From NCBI RefSeq assembly GCF_017312725.1, contig NZ_BOPO01000053.1, positions 1-64,000 of the forward strand: 64,000 bases of DNA, given 5' to 3'. Positions within the stretch are counted from its first letter, which is position 1. Each line of letters starts with the position of its first letter. This stretch comes from Actinocatenispora comari. Lineage in GTDB: Bacteria > Actinomycetota > Actinomycetes > Mycobacteriales > Micromonosporaceae. Shown piece by piece: positions 17,287 through 25,313 of the stretch. The notes under the pieces are model-generated. The model did no database searches. It worked only from the letters and a program-made list of their open reading frames with translations, and was not told the origin of the DNA. The position numbers and the translations under genes were made by a program.

Positions 17287-18397
17287 GGCGGTGTGGGAGC
17301 CGCTGGCCGCAGCCGACCCGCGACACGGCGCCAAGGCCGCCGCGCTGGCCCGCCTCGTTCGAGCCGGCTTCCCGGTACCGGACGGGATCGTGCTCGCCGA
17401 TCCCGCAGCCGCGGGCTGGCCGGAGGCGTTGGCGCCGGCGCTGCGGGCACTGGGCGCCGAGCGGTTCGCGGTCCGCTCCTCGGCCGGGGCCGAGGACGGC
17501 GCCCGGGCATCCTTCGCCGGCCAGCTGCACACCACGCTGAACGTGCCGGCCAGCCGGGTGGCCGAGGCGGTGCGCCGCACGGCCCGGTCCGGCCGCGGCG
17601 ACGGGCTGGCCGCGTACCAGGCGCGCACCGGCCGGCGGATCGGCGGTCCGGTCCCGGTGCTGGTTCAGATCATGGTCGACGCTCGGGCGGCCGGCGTCGC
17701 GTTCACCCGGCATCCGGTCACCGGCGCCGACGAACTGGTGATCGAGGCAGTGCACGGGCTGGGCGAGCGGCTGGTGTCCGGTGCGGCGACGCCGGAACGG
17801 TGGAGCGCTCAGCAACGGTGGGCCGGCACCGCGACGCCGCGGCGGGCCGGCGCGGGTGGCGCCGTCGCCTCCGCCGGTACCGCGGTGCTGACGTCCCGGC
17901 AGGCCGACGCGGTGGCCGACACCGCTCGCCGGATCGAGGCACTGTTCGGCTGCCCGCAGGACGTCGAGTGGGCGATCGCGGCCGGGCGGGTGTGGGTCCT
18001 GCAGGCCCGGCCGATCACGACCGCGCCGCCGCCCGAACCGACCGGTACCGCCGCCGGGCGGCCGCTGCTGACCGGGGCGCCGGCCAGCCCGGGTACCGCG
18101 ACCGGAGCAGTGCGGGTGATCGGCGGGTTGGACGAGTTCGCCCGCTTCCTCGACGGCGAGGTACTGGTGTGTCGCGCGACCTCGCCGGCCTGGACACCGT
18201 TGCTGGCCCGCGCCGCGGCGGTGGTCACCGAGACCGGCGGAATGCTCGCGCACGCCGCGATCGTGGCGCGCGAGTTCGCGATCCCGGCGGTGACCGCCGC
18301 ATCCGGCGCGCTGGCCCGGCTCACCGAGGGCCGACAGGTGCTCGTCGACGGCACGTGCGGCACGGTGACCGCGATCGAGGAGGAGCCCACCCGATGA
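17270..18397 (+). CDS. PEP-utilising enzyme: ATP-binding plus phospho-His domain
   Basis: 375 residues from ATG 17270; GTG 17291, after GAGGC, is an alternative. The N-terminal ~250 residues are a compact PPDK/PEP-synthase ATP-grasp domain (HGAKAAALARLVRAGFPVPDG; FAVRSSAGAEDGARASFAG; DVEWAIAAGRVWVLQARPI). The last ~90 residues are the swivelling PEP-utiliser domain with TGGMLAHAAIVARE, His328 being the phosphorylated residue. The PEP/pyruvate TIM barrel is absent. The architecture is reminiscent of a minimal rifampin-phosphotransferase-like or water dikinase-like enzyme, with the acceptor unknown. Confidence 0.8.
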   Translation: MSGRAEAVWEPLAAADPRHGAKAAALARLVRAGFPVPDGIVLADPAAAGWPEALAPALRALGAERFAVRSSAGAEDGARASFAGQLHTTLNVPASRVAEAVRRTARSGRGDGLAAYQARTGRRIGGPVPVLVQIMVDARAAGVAFTRHPVTGADELVIEAVHGLGERLVSGAATPERWSAQQRWAGTATPRRAGAGGAVASAGTAVLTSRQADAVADTARRIEALFGCPQDVEWAIAAGRVWVLQARPITTAPPPEPTGTAAGRPLLTGAPASPGTATGAVRVIGGLDEFARFLDGEVLVCRATSPAWTPLLARAAAVVTETGGMLAHAAIVAREFAIPAVTAASGALARLTEGRQVLVDGTCGTVTAIEEEPTR

Positions 18398-18984
18398 CCA
18401 CCGCCACGCCGAACCACCTGCGGGTGCTGCACGCGGTACGGACCCTGGGGTACGGGGACACCGCCCGCATCGCCCGGCGCGTCGGCCTGCCGCACGCCGA
18501 GGTCGAGGAGCACCTCCGGGATGCCCAGGCGCGCGGCTGGACGGTACTGACTCCGCCGGACGACTGGTCACTCAGCGACGCCGGCAAGGAAGCCGGTGAG
18601 CGGCTGCTGGCCGCCGAGCTCGACACGGCCGGCGCCCGCCGCCAGGTGACGGCCGGGTACGACGAGTTCCTCGCGGTCAACGAGACCGTCGGCGCCGCCT
18701 GCACCGCCTGGCAACTCGCCGAGATGGGCATCGGCGAGGCGCCGGTGACCCTCGCCGACACGATCGCCACCCTGCGGGAGCCCGCCCGGAGGCTGGCCGG
18801 CATCGAGTGCCGGCTGACCGAGCACCTGCCGCGATTCGCCGGGTACCACCGGCGTTTCGTCACCGCGCTGGACCGGGCTGGGTCCGCACCCGCCTGGATC
18901 ACCGGCATCGACCGGGACTCGTGTCACCTGGTCTGGTTCGAGCTGCACGAGGACCTGCTCGCCACCCTGGGCCGCACCCGCTGA
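18394..18984 (+). CDS. Winged-helix regulator-like protein
   Basis: 196 residues. The ATG overlaps the preceding TGA (ATGA) after a GAGGAGG site. The first ~70 residues are a winged helix (LRVLHAVRTLGYGDTARIAR, then VEEHLRDAQARGWTVL), ending in a DWSLSDAGKEAGERLL wing. The rest is helical with no clear family. Its translational coupling to the PEP-utilising enzyme suggests the two work together; it could be a regulatory or substrate-presenting partner. Confidence 0.65.
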   Translation: MTTATPNHLRVLHAVRTLGYGDTARIARRVGLPHAEVEEHLRDAQARGWTVLTPPDDWSLSDAGKEAGERLLAAELDTAGARRQVTAGYDEFLAVNETVGAACTAWQLAEMGIGEAPVTLADTIATLREPARRLAGIECRLTEHLPRFAGYHRRFVTALDRAGSAPAWITGIDRDSCHLVWFELHEDLLATLGRTR

Positions 18985-19110
18985 CAGCCATCCGGCGCCA
19001 GTTCGCCGGAGCCGCGATCCAGGTCCGGGTCCGGGCGGTCCGGCGCGTGGGCAGTACCCGAAGCGGTGATCCGGCAGCGAACCGTCCGGTTACCGCTCTA
19101 CGGTGAGTTC

Positions 19111-19716
19111 ATGAGTACCGAGACGGACACCGACGCGGCACTGGAGGTCAGGCCGCTGACCGCCGAGACCTGGCCGGCGTTCGACGCCCTCGTGCAGCGA
19201 CACGGCGGGATCTTCGGCGGCTGCTGGTGCATCTGGTTCCATCCCGACGGCCCCGAACGCGGGCAGGGCGCCGAGGCCAACCGGGAGCTGAAGAAGGGGT
19301 ACGTCGAGGCCGGCGCGGCGCACGCGGCGCTGGTGCTGGACGGCGAGCTGGCCGTCGCGTGGGCGGAGTACGGCACGCCGACCGAACTGCCCACCATTCA
19401 CCACCGCAAGCAGTACGACGCCGAGAAGGACCGTGACCCCGACTACCGGATCACCTGTGTCTTCGTCGACCGGCGGTACCGGCGGCGGGGCATCACCGAG
19501 ATCGCGATCCGGGGCGCCCTCGACCTGATCGCGCGGGAGGGCGGCGGCGTGGTCGAGGCGTACCCGCACGACCTGACGCACCAGACGAAGAAGATGTCGT
19601 CGTCGTTCCTCTACAACGGCACCCGCCGGCTCTACGAACGACTCGGCTTCAGCTACGTCCGGCCCAAGGGGTTGAAGAACTGCGTGATGTCGATCGAGGT
19701 ACCGGCGCGACCGTGA
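19111..19716 (+). CDS. GNAT-family N-acetyltransferase
   Basis: 201 residues. The acetyl-CoA pyrophosphate loop is at ITCVFVDRRYRRRGITEIAI, with the Q/RxxGxG/A-type turn RRRGIT. An unusual Cys/Trp-rich segment GGCWCIWFHPDG follows the first helix, and a terminal LYERLGFSYV completes the fold. A TACGGT -10 element lies six bases before the ATG, pointing to a leaderless transcript. The acceptor substrate is unknown. Confidence 0.82.
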   Translation: MSTETDTDAALEVRPLTAETWPAFDALVQRHGGIFGGCWCIWFHPDGPERGQGAEANRELKKGYVEAGAAHAALVLDGELAVAWAEYGTPTELPTIHHRKQYDAEKDRDPDYRITCVFVDRRYRRRGITEIAIRGALDLIAREGGGVVEAYPHDLTHQTKKMSSSFLYNGTRRLYERLGFSYVRPKGLKNCVMSIEVPARP

Positions 19717-19728
19717 CCCGGCCGCCAG

Positions 19729-19774
19729 GCGCTCGATGCACCCGGCGACCGGCGCTCGATGCACCCGGCGACCG
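19729..19774. repeat. Perfect 23-bp tandem duplication
   Basis: A 23-bp unit beginning GCGCTCGATGCACCCGG is present twice head to tail just after the GNAT stop. This looks like recent slippage or a duplication, with no evident function. Confidence 0.85.
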
Positions 19775-19821
19775 GGCCTACCGGTGTGGCGGTGGATGCT
19801 GGTGGCCGTCTCGCGGGACCC

Positions 19822-20196
19822 TCACAGCTGCGGCTCGTCCCACGTCGAGAGGCAGAACGGGTGCCCGGCCGGGTCGGCGTACACGATGCAGTGGTCGGCG
19901 TTCGGCTGGACGTCGAAGCGGGTGGCGCCCGCCGCGAGCACACGTGCCCCGGTGGCGGCGAGGTCGTCGACGTAGAAGTCGAGGTGCATCTGCATGGGCA
20001 CGGTGTCGCCGGGCCACACCGGTGGCCGGAAGTCGTCGACCTGCTGGAAGCCGAGGTCGCCGTTCGGCCCGGTGACCGTGGCCCAGCCGGGGCCGCCCCT
20101 CGCCACGCCGCCGGTGATCTCGGCATAGAACCGAGCGAGTTCGATCGCGTCCGGGGCGTTCACGGTGACGCCGCTGAAGCGGATCACGTCGGACAT
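19822..20196 (-). CDS. VOC-family (glyoxalase-like) protein
   Basis: 124 residues from ATG 20196; a GTG one codon upstream is possible. It has the paired beta-alpha-beta-beta-beta modules of the vicinal oxygen chelate fold: FSGVTVNAPDAIELARFYAE, GDLGFQQVDDF, then MQMHLDFYVDDLAATGARVL and CIVYADPAGHPFCL. The single-domain size suits a resistance-type or unknown-substrate VOC protein. Metal ligands cannot be assigned with confidence. Confidence 0.82.
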   Translation of the reverse strand: MSDVIRFSGVTVNAPDAIELARFYAEITGGVARGGPGWATVTGPNGDLGFQQVDDFRPPVWPGDTVPMQMHLDFYVDDLAATGARVLAAGATRFDVQPNADHCIVYADPAGHPFCLSTWDEPQL

Positions 20197-20477
20197 CACC
20201 GCACCGCCATGGCTTCGGGGGCTGCCGTCGGCCCGACCCGTCGGGTCCGCCGGGGGAGATGCGCGGCCGTGGCGTCATGATCCCGCCGGATCTCGAACAC
20301 GGCCCGCCGTTCGCTGTCTGCCGGCGCCTGCAACACGATGCCCATCGGCCCGAATGTACCCGGCCGGTTACGTAACTGCAAGGGTACATACACATCGTCG
20401 CCCTGTTGGTCGGCGTCGAGGTGCTCGGCTGAGCGGAACCGGCTCGGCCGGTGGCGCACCTTGCCGGCCGCCCGCAC
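20196..20477 (-). CDS. Doubtful small ORF upstream of the VOC gene
   Basis: 93 codons ending in a TGATG overlap with the VOC start, which would fit translational coupling. However, the product is Arg-rich with no recognisable fold, and the frame crosses a symmetric regulatory-looking dyad at 20354-20389. The interval 20200-20506 may simply be a non-coding control region. Confidence 0.25.
   Translation of the reverse strand: MRAAGKVRHRPSRFRSAEHLDADQQGDDVYVPLQLRNRPGTFGPMGIVLQAPADSERRAVFEIRRDHDATAAHLPRRTRRVGPTAAPEAMAVR
20354..20389. promoter_or_regulatory. 36-bp concentric dyad
   Basis: Outer arms ATGTACCC (20354-20361) and GGGTACAT (20382-20389) surround an inner perfect palindrome GTTACGTAAC (20367-20376) with the same centre. 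The five-base gaps on either side do not match. It lies between the minus-strand VOC gene and the plus-strand small membrane protein, the place for an operator controlling either. Confidence 0.6.
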
Positions 20478-20506
20478 CCGAGCGCATCCGCTAGGGTGAG
20501 CGACCC

Positions 20507-20707
20507 ATGGCGCGCCGGGCGCCGGCCGCGGCGAGGAGGCCCGAGCATGTCGTCATCCGGTCCCGTCGTCGACGTCTCGGCTGGACCGGGGGACCCGCCC
20601 GCGATCCGGCCGGCCGGGATGTGCTCCCGGTGATCCTGGTCGGGATCGGCCTGATGTGCCTGGGATTCTGGTACGCCTCGACGCTGCTGTCCGGCTGCCC
20701 GGTGTAG
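20507..20707 (+). CDS. Small single-pass membrane protein
   Basis: 66 residues. A basic N-terminal half (RSRRRRLGW) is followed by one hydrophobic segment VLPVILVGIGLMCLGFWYAS, so the basic end is predicted to face the cytoplasm. A TAGGGT element nine bases before the ATG suggests a nearly leaderless transcript. The function is unknown; it converges on the P450 gene. Confidence 0.5.
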   Translation: MARRAPAAARRPEHVVIRSRRRRLGWTGGPARDPAGRDVLPVILVGIGLMCLGFWYASTLLSGCPV

Positions 20708-20725
20708 CGATGCCGCGCGGCCACC

Positions 20726-20746
20726 TCCGCCACGGGGGGCGTGGCG
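20726..20746. terminator. Terminator hairpin between convergent genes
   Basis: CCGCCACG and CGTGGCGG form an eight-bp stem with a five-G loop in the 83-bp gap between the small membrane protein gene and the end of the P450 gene. Confidence 0.55.
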
Positions 20747-20790
20747 GTGACTGCCGCCGGTCGGCTCGGCCCGCCGCGGACCGGTCCGGG

Positions 20791-21930
20791 TCAGGTGTCG
20801 CAGCTGGCGGTGGTGAGCTGGAAGCGGGGTGGTGTGGCGATCGCGCCCAGGACGGGGCGCTCGTCGAGCAGGCGGATCGGCGCCGCCAGCCCGGGCAGCG
20901 AATCCAGCAGCTGGGCGGCAGCCGCGTTGACGAAGCGCGCACCGACGCACGCACCCGGGCCGGTGCCGTACGGGAGGTAGCCGTCGCGGTAGCCGGCGGG
21001 TGGATCGGCCCAACGCTCCGGCCGGTAGTCGTCGGCGTCGGACCAGACGCGGCGGGAGCGGTGCATCGCGAACGTGCACACCAGCAGGTGGTCGCCGGGC
21101 CGTACCGGCAGGCCGCCCAGCTCGGTGGTGGTGCGCGCCCTGCGGTGCAGCATCCAGGCCACCGGCCACAGCCGCAACGCCTCCCGTACCCGGTCGCCGG
21201 CCGGCGCGGTGGGTGTCGCCGCCGGCAGTACGGTGCCGGCGGCGAGTCCCGGTCGCCACCCGTGGTCGAGCAGCACCGTCCAGGACAGCGCCGTCGCGGC
21301 CGCCCGGCACACGGCGCCGAGCGCACCGTGCAGCGCCAGCGCGGCGGTCTGCGGGTCGCCGAAGCGGTCCAGAAGCGCCGCCAGGAAGGGATTCCCCGGC
21401 GTCGCGCGGTGCCGCAACAGGTAGCCCTGCAGCGCCGCGTTGGCCCGGCTCACCGCGAACCGTCGGCGCAGCGCCGCAGCCCGCCCCGGCCGCCGGTCCA
21501 GCGCGTACGACCGGGTCAGCGCCGCGGCGACCGCGCGGAACACGGCCGGAGACGCCGCCGGCAGCAGGGCGCTGCCGAACCGGTGCAGGTACCGCAGGGA
21601 CGCGTCGTCGGGCCAGCAGGAGAGGGCAGGCGTGGCCACCGTCCGGGGGCCGGTCAACGCCGTGTCGAGGGCGCTGCCGAGCGCGGTGAGCACCGGGCGG
21701 GTGTCCGGATGCCCCGGTATCCAGCCGGGAACGGCACCGAACGGCGCCGAGGTGGCCTCGAACGGTTCCTGCGTGCTGGCCAGGATGCGGCGGCCCAGCG
21801 ACGAATCGGTCACCAGGTAGCGGTCGGCGGCCAGCCGGCGTACCGGCGGATCGGCCGGGTCGGTGGCCCAGGACAGCATGGCCGGCAACGGGTCGCGGGC
21901 GAATCCCGGGTCGGTGCGCGGTACGGGCAT
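20791..21930 (-). CDS. Cytochrome P450, candidate peptide cross-linking enzyme
   Basis: 379 residues from ATG 21930, chosen because GGAG stands eight bases upstream. A GTG at 22020 would extend it but lies inside the peptide gene. Hallmarks are the K-helix ExxR (Glu250 to Arg253 in EALRLWP) and the haem loop YGTGPGACVGARF, with Cys328 as the thiolate ligand. The usual I-helix A/G-GxxT is atypical: the region reads GALGAVCRAAATALSW. It follows a 28-codon peptide gene with an aromatic C-terminus by 62 bp and a SARP gene. P450s of this setting cross-link Trp and Tyr side chains in ribosomal peptides, so a biaryl or C-N/C-O coupling role is inferred. Confidence 0.85.
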   Translation of the reverse strand: MPVPRTDPGFARDPLPAMLSWATDPADPPVRRLAADRYLVTDSSLGRRILASTQEPFEATSAPFGAVPGWIPGHPDTRPVLTALGSALDTALTGPRTVATPALSCWPDDASLRYLHRFGSALLPAASPAVFRAVAAALTRSYALDRRPGRAAALRRRFAVSRANAALQGYLLRHRATPGNPFLAALLDRFGDPQTAALALHGALGAVCRAAATALSWTVLLDHGWRPGLAAGTVLPAATPTAPAGDRVREALRLWPVAWMLHRRARTTTELGGLPVRPGDHLLVCTFAMHRSRRVWSDADDYRPERWADPPAGYRDGYLPYGTGPGACVGARFVNAAAAQLLDSLPGLAAPIRLLDERPVLGAIATPPRFQLTTASCDT

Positions 21931-21992
21931 CGCGAGCGCTCCAGGGGTGGCGACCGGGCCCTGCCCGAGGGCGGGCCCGGCCGGGCCGGTGG

Positions 21993-22079
21993 TCAGTAGA
22001 CGACGTAGTAGATCTGCCACGTCGAGTCCGTCCCGACGGTCCTGGGACGGCGGCGCAGGAAGAAACGCAGGGTGCGCAT
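21993..22079 (-). CDS. Candidate RiPP precursor peptide with aromatic tail
   Basis: 28 residues from ATG 22079. AAGGAGG stands eight bases upstream; a second ATG at 22085 is too close to it. The leader is very basic with hydrophobics (LRFFLRRRPR, residues 4-13), then the short hydrophilic stretch TVGTDST. The C-terminus is WQIYYVVY, with Trp21, Tyr24, Tyr25 and Tyr28 as possible cross-link sites. Tiny genes ending in Trp/Tyr-rich tails directly before a P450 define the tryptorubin/atropitide and related P450-modified peptides. The tail here is unlike AWYIWY (tryptorubin) or YIYY (cittilin) as I recall them. A TACCGT -10 lies at 22104-22109. Confidence 0.7.
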   Translation of the reverse strand: MRTLRFFLRRRPRTVGTDSTWQIYYVVY

Positions 22080-22103
22080 GGTCATCACCTCCTTCCGGCG
22101 CCG

Positions 22104-22109
22104 ACGGTA
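22104..22109 (-). promoter_or_regulatory. Putative -10 element of the peptide-P450 transcript
   Basis: TACCGT on the minus strand, 24 bases before the peptide ATG. The -35 region at the expected spacing reads CACCGG, far from consensus, as expected of activator-dependent promoters. It lies in the 76-bp gap after the SARP gene. Confidence 0.35.
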
Positions 22110-22161
22110 GGGGCCGTCCGGGCGTCCCGGTGAGGCTCGCGACCGATCCGTGAGCCGGCTG

Positions 22162-25100
22162 TCACGCCGGCAGGTCGGTGACAGCGAGGCTGTCCAGCAG
22201 GCTACGGGCCCGGTCGTACAGCGGGTGCTGGCCGGTGTCGGCGGCCTCGGCGGCGGCAGCCCGCGCGTACCGGCCGGCGAGCGCGGGATCGCCGGTCGCG
22301 CGGCGGGCGGTGGCCAGCGCCAGCAGCACTTCGGCCCGGCGTACCCGCAGGTCGCAGCCGCGGAGGCGGGCCATGGCGCGACGCGCGGCGTCCAGCGCCT
22401 CGGCCGGCGCCTGGTGTTGCACCGCCGCGTGGCAGACCGCCAGCCAGCCGGTGATCTGCTCGAGGGGCAGGTCGCTGGCCCGGCTGGTGGCGACCGCGGC
22501 GCGGCCCAGCTCCAGTGCCCGGCCGGCGTCACCGCGGGCCAGATACACGCGGCTGAGAACGACGAGTGCCTGGGCCCGTTCGAGCTGGGACCGGCCGGCC
22601 TCCGCCTGGGCCAGGGCGGCCTGGGCGTGCGCCAGTGCCCCGTCGAGGTCCTCGGTGGCGAGCTGCGCGGCGGCGAACGTGACCAGCAGGTCGGTCTCGG
22701 GTCGCTCGCCGCTGGCGGCCAGCGTCAGCGCTTCGGCGGCGTGCAGTCGGCGCAACGCCTCGTCGGGCCGGCCGACCGCGAGCGCGTCGCCGGCCAGGTT
22801 GGTCAGCACGACCGCCTGCCCGCGGCGCGAACCCAGGCGGCGCAGCAACTCCAGCGACTGTTCGGCAAGTCGTTCCGCCTCGGCGAAGCGCGCCCGGCAC
22901 CACAGCGAGACACCGATGTTGAGCAGCGCGGTGGCCTGGCCCAGCCGGGACCCCGTGCGGCGGTGCAGGTCGAGTGCGTGCCGGAAACCCAGCTCGGCCT
23001 CCGTCGTGCGGGCGCTGAGAGTGTCGACGATGGCGAGGTGGTTGACCACCGAAGCCTCGCGCCTCAGGTCGCCCAGTCTGCCGGCGATCCGACCGGCCTC
23101 CGTCAGGCTGTCACGGGCGGTGCCGAGGTCACCGGCCTGCAGCGCGTCGCCACCCCGCCAGGTCAGGCCGGCACAGCGCATCAGCGGGTCGTCGATCGCC
23201 GCCGCGGCGCGCAGCGTGGCCGCGACGACCCGGCCACCGTCCTGCCGCCGGTTGCCGTGGGCCAGGTGCGGGTGCAGCAACGCGGGCAGTGGCCACACCC
23301 GCGCCGGCGTGGTGGTGGCCGCGTGTTCCAGCAGTACCAGCAGGTTGTCGCGCTCGGCGTCCAGCCAACGGGCAGCCGCCTGCGCGCCGTCGAACGGGCC
23401 GTGGCCCACTTCCGGCAGCGGCTCCAGTTCCAGGTCCGGGTGCACCAGGTGGATCGCGGCCCCGGTGACTCCGGTCGCCCACGCCAGCAGGCGCTCCTGC
23501 GCGGCGGTCCGCTCGTTCGCCGGCTCCTCGGGCGCGGCCCGTTCCGCCGCGTACCAGCGCAGCAGGTCGTGCAGCCGGAACCGGTCGCCGGTGGGCTCCG
23601 GCGCGAGCAGGCTGACCGCGGCGAGCTGGTGCAGCAGCCGGCGGGCGACCGGCGGGTCCGCGCCGAGCAGCGCGGCGACCGCGTGCAGCTCCCAGGTCCG
23701 CGCCGGCACCAGGCCCAGCAGTCGGAACAGCCGCCGAGCCGGCTCCGGCAACGCCCGGTACGACAGGCCGACCGCGGCGGCGACACCGTGCTCGTCGCTG
23801 TCCCCGGCGTCCAGCGCGCCGAGCCGGTCGGCCCGCAACGCCGCCACGTACCCGGCGAGCCCACCGGGCGTGCCGCCGGCCAGCTGGGCGGCGGCCAGCC
23901 GCAGCGCGAGCGGCGTGTCCGCGCACAGCGCGGCCAGTTCGTCCACTGTGGACGCCGGTCCGGTGACCCCGGCGCCGGCCAGCAGCCGCACCGACTCCTC
24001 CCGGCGCATCGGGCCGAGCGTCACGGGCCGCGCGGCCGCCGCGACGGTGAGGCCGTTCAGCCGCGACCGGCTGGTGACCAGTACCGCGCAGCCCGGCCCG
24101 GCCGGCAGCAGCGGCAGCACCTGGTCGGCGCCCGCCGCGTTGTCCAGCAGGACCAGCACCCGCCGGTCGGCCAGTACGGTCCGGTACAGGGCGGCGAGCT
24201 CGTCCACGTCGGTGGGCAGCCCCGCCTCCGGCACGCCGACCGCGCGCAGGAACCGGCCGAGCACCTGCGCGGTGCCGACCGGCGCCGCCGCCGAGTAACC
24301 GTGCAGGTTGGCGTAGAGCTGCCCGTCGCCGAACTCGGCCGCCAGCCGGTGGGCGGCATGCACCGCGAGCGTCGTCTTCCCGGCACCGGGTGCGCCGGAG
24401 ACCACCGCAACCGGTACCCCGGTCGAACCGGCCGAGCCGCGCAGCCAGTCCAGCAGCGACCGCAGCGGGCCGTCCCGCCCGACGAAGTCCGCCAGTTGCG
24501 GCGGAAGCTGCCGCGGGACCAGTGCCGGCGCGCCACCGGCCACCGCCGGCTCGGGCCGCGGCGGGGACCCGATCGCGGTGCGCAGGGCGAGGTAGTCGGC
24601 GCCCGGCCCGGTGTCCGAGCCGCCCAGCGCGACCAGCCCCGCGTCGTACTCCGCGATCGCCTCGTCGGTGTGCCCCAGCCGGGCGAGTGCCAGCACCAGC
24701 TGATGCCGGAACGGTTCGTGCACCGGGTACGCGGCGACCAGCTCGCGCAGTTCGGCGACGACCTCGCCCAGCCGGCCGGTGTGGCGTTCCAGCTCCAGCA
24801 GCCGGCCCAGGGCGGCCCGGCGCTTCGCGGCCAGTTCCGCGGCGGGCTCGGTCGGCCCGGCCACGTCGGCCAGCGCCGGCCCCCGCCACAACGCCAGCGC
24901 CTCGCGCAGCAGCAGCCGTTCCTGGTCGTCCTCGGCGCGCAGCCGGGCTGTGGCGGCGGCAGCGACCAGCGCGTGGAACCGGTGCGCGTCGACCTGGCCG
25001 GGCGACACCACCAGCCGGTACCCGTCGTTGACGGTCTGCACCAGCGCGTCGCCGAGTGCCCGGCGCAGCCGCCGCACCAGGCTGTGCAGCGCCGCGCGAG

Positions 25101-25299
25101 GCCGTTCGGGGGCCGGACCGCCGGCCCACAGCCGTGCGGCCAGGTCGGCGATCGCCACCACCTCGCCGTCGGCCACCGCCAGCGCGGCGAAGAGCGTCCG
25201 GACCCTTCCCGCCGGCAGATCGACCGACCTGCCGGCGACCCGGACCACCAGCGGTCCCAGCAGGCCGACGCGCAGCTCCGCCCCGGGTTCGGCCTCCAT
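22162..25299 (-). CDS. SARP/AfsR-type regulator (BTAD, NB-ARC, TPR)
   Basis: 1045 residues. Residues 1-95 form the OmpR-like winged helix (LLGPLVVRVAGRSVDLPAGR; LHSLVRRLRRALGD). The BTAD domain follows to ~250. An NB-ARC ATPase begins near 275, with Walker A GAPGAGKTT (~300) and Walker B VLVLLDNA. The C-terminal ~450 residues are TPR-like helices. SARPs activate secondary-metabolite promoters by binding direct repeats that stand in for a -35. It ends 76 bp before the peptide-P450 pair on the same strand, making it the likely pathway activator. The start codon immediately follows a palindromic -10 region. Confidence 0.85.
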   Translation of the reverse strand: MEAEPGAELRVGLLGPLVVRVAGRSVDLPAGRVRTLFAALAVADGEVVAIADLAARLWAGGPAPERPRAALHSLVRRLRRALGDALVQTVNDGYRLVVSPGQVDAHRFHALVAAAATARLRAEDDQERLLLREALALWRGPALADVAGPTEPAAELAAKRRAALGRLLELERHTGRLGEVVAELRELVAAYPVHEPFRHQLVLALARLGHTDEAIAEYDAGLVALGGSDTGPGADYLALRTAIGSPPRPEPAVAGGAPALVPRQLPPQLADFVGRDGPLRSLLDWLRGSAGSTGVPVAVVSGAPGAGKTTLAVHAAHRLAAEFGDGQLYANLHGYSAAAPVGTAQVLGRFLRAVGVPEAGLPTDVDELAALYRTVLADRRVLVLLDNAAGADQVLPLLPAGPGCAVLVTSRSRLNGLTVAAAARPVTLGPMRREESVRLLAGAGVTGPASTVDELAALCADTPLALRLAAAQLAGGTPGGLAGYVAALRADRLGALDAGDSDEHGVAAAVGLSYRALPEPARRLFRLLGLVPARTWELHAVAALLGADPPVARRLLHQLAAVSLLAPEPTGDRFRLHDLLRWYAAERAAPEEPANERTAAQERLLAWATGVTGAAIHLVHPDLELEPLPEVGHGPFDGAQAAARWLDAERDNLLVLLEHAATTTPARVWPLPALLHPHLAHGNRRQDGGRVVAATLRAAAAIDDPLMRCAGLTWRGGDALQAGDLGTARDSLTEAGRIAGRLGDLRREASVVNHLAIVDTLSARTTEAELGFRHALDLHRRTGSRLGQATALLNIGVSLWCRARFAEAERLAEQSLELLRRLGSRRGQAVVLTNLAGDALAVGRPDEALRRLHAAEALTLAASGERPETDLLVTFAAAQLATEDLDGALAHAQAALAQAEAGRSQLERAQALVVLSRVYLARGDAGRALELGRAAVATSRASDLPLEQITGWLAVCHAAVQHQAPAEALDAARRAMARLRGCDLRVRRAEVLLALATARRATGDPALAGRYARAAAAEAADTGQHPLYDRARSLLDSLAVTDLPA

Positions 25300-25300
25300 G

Positions 25301-25313
25301 ACAGTGCACTGTA
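25301..25313 (-). promoter_or_regulatory. Leaderless promoter of the SARP gene with palindromic operator
   Basis: The 12-bp palindrome ACAGTGCACTGT (25301-25312) abuts the ATG at 25299 and overlaps a minus-strand -10 TACAGT (25308-25313), spaced for transcription starting at or near the ATG. A repressor bound here would shut the SARP gene. Confidence 0.5.

Noticed and set aside
21931-22020. P450 starting at GTG 22020
   Set aside because: That start lies inside the peptide gene and has no ribosome binding site; ATG 21930 has GGAG at the right distance and gives a normal P450 length.
22110-22161. SARP-binding direct repeats upstream of the peptide gene
   Set aside because: Two CTCAC words are present but 20 bp apart, not the 11- or 22-bp period expected, so I do not claim a site.
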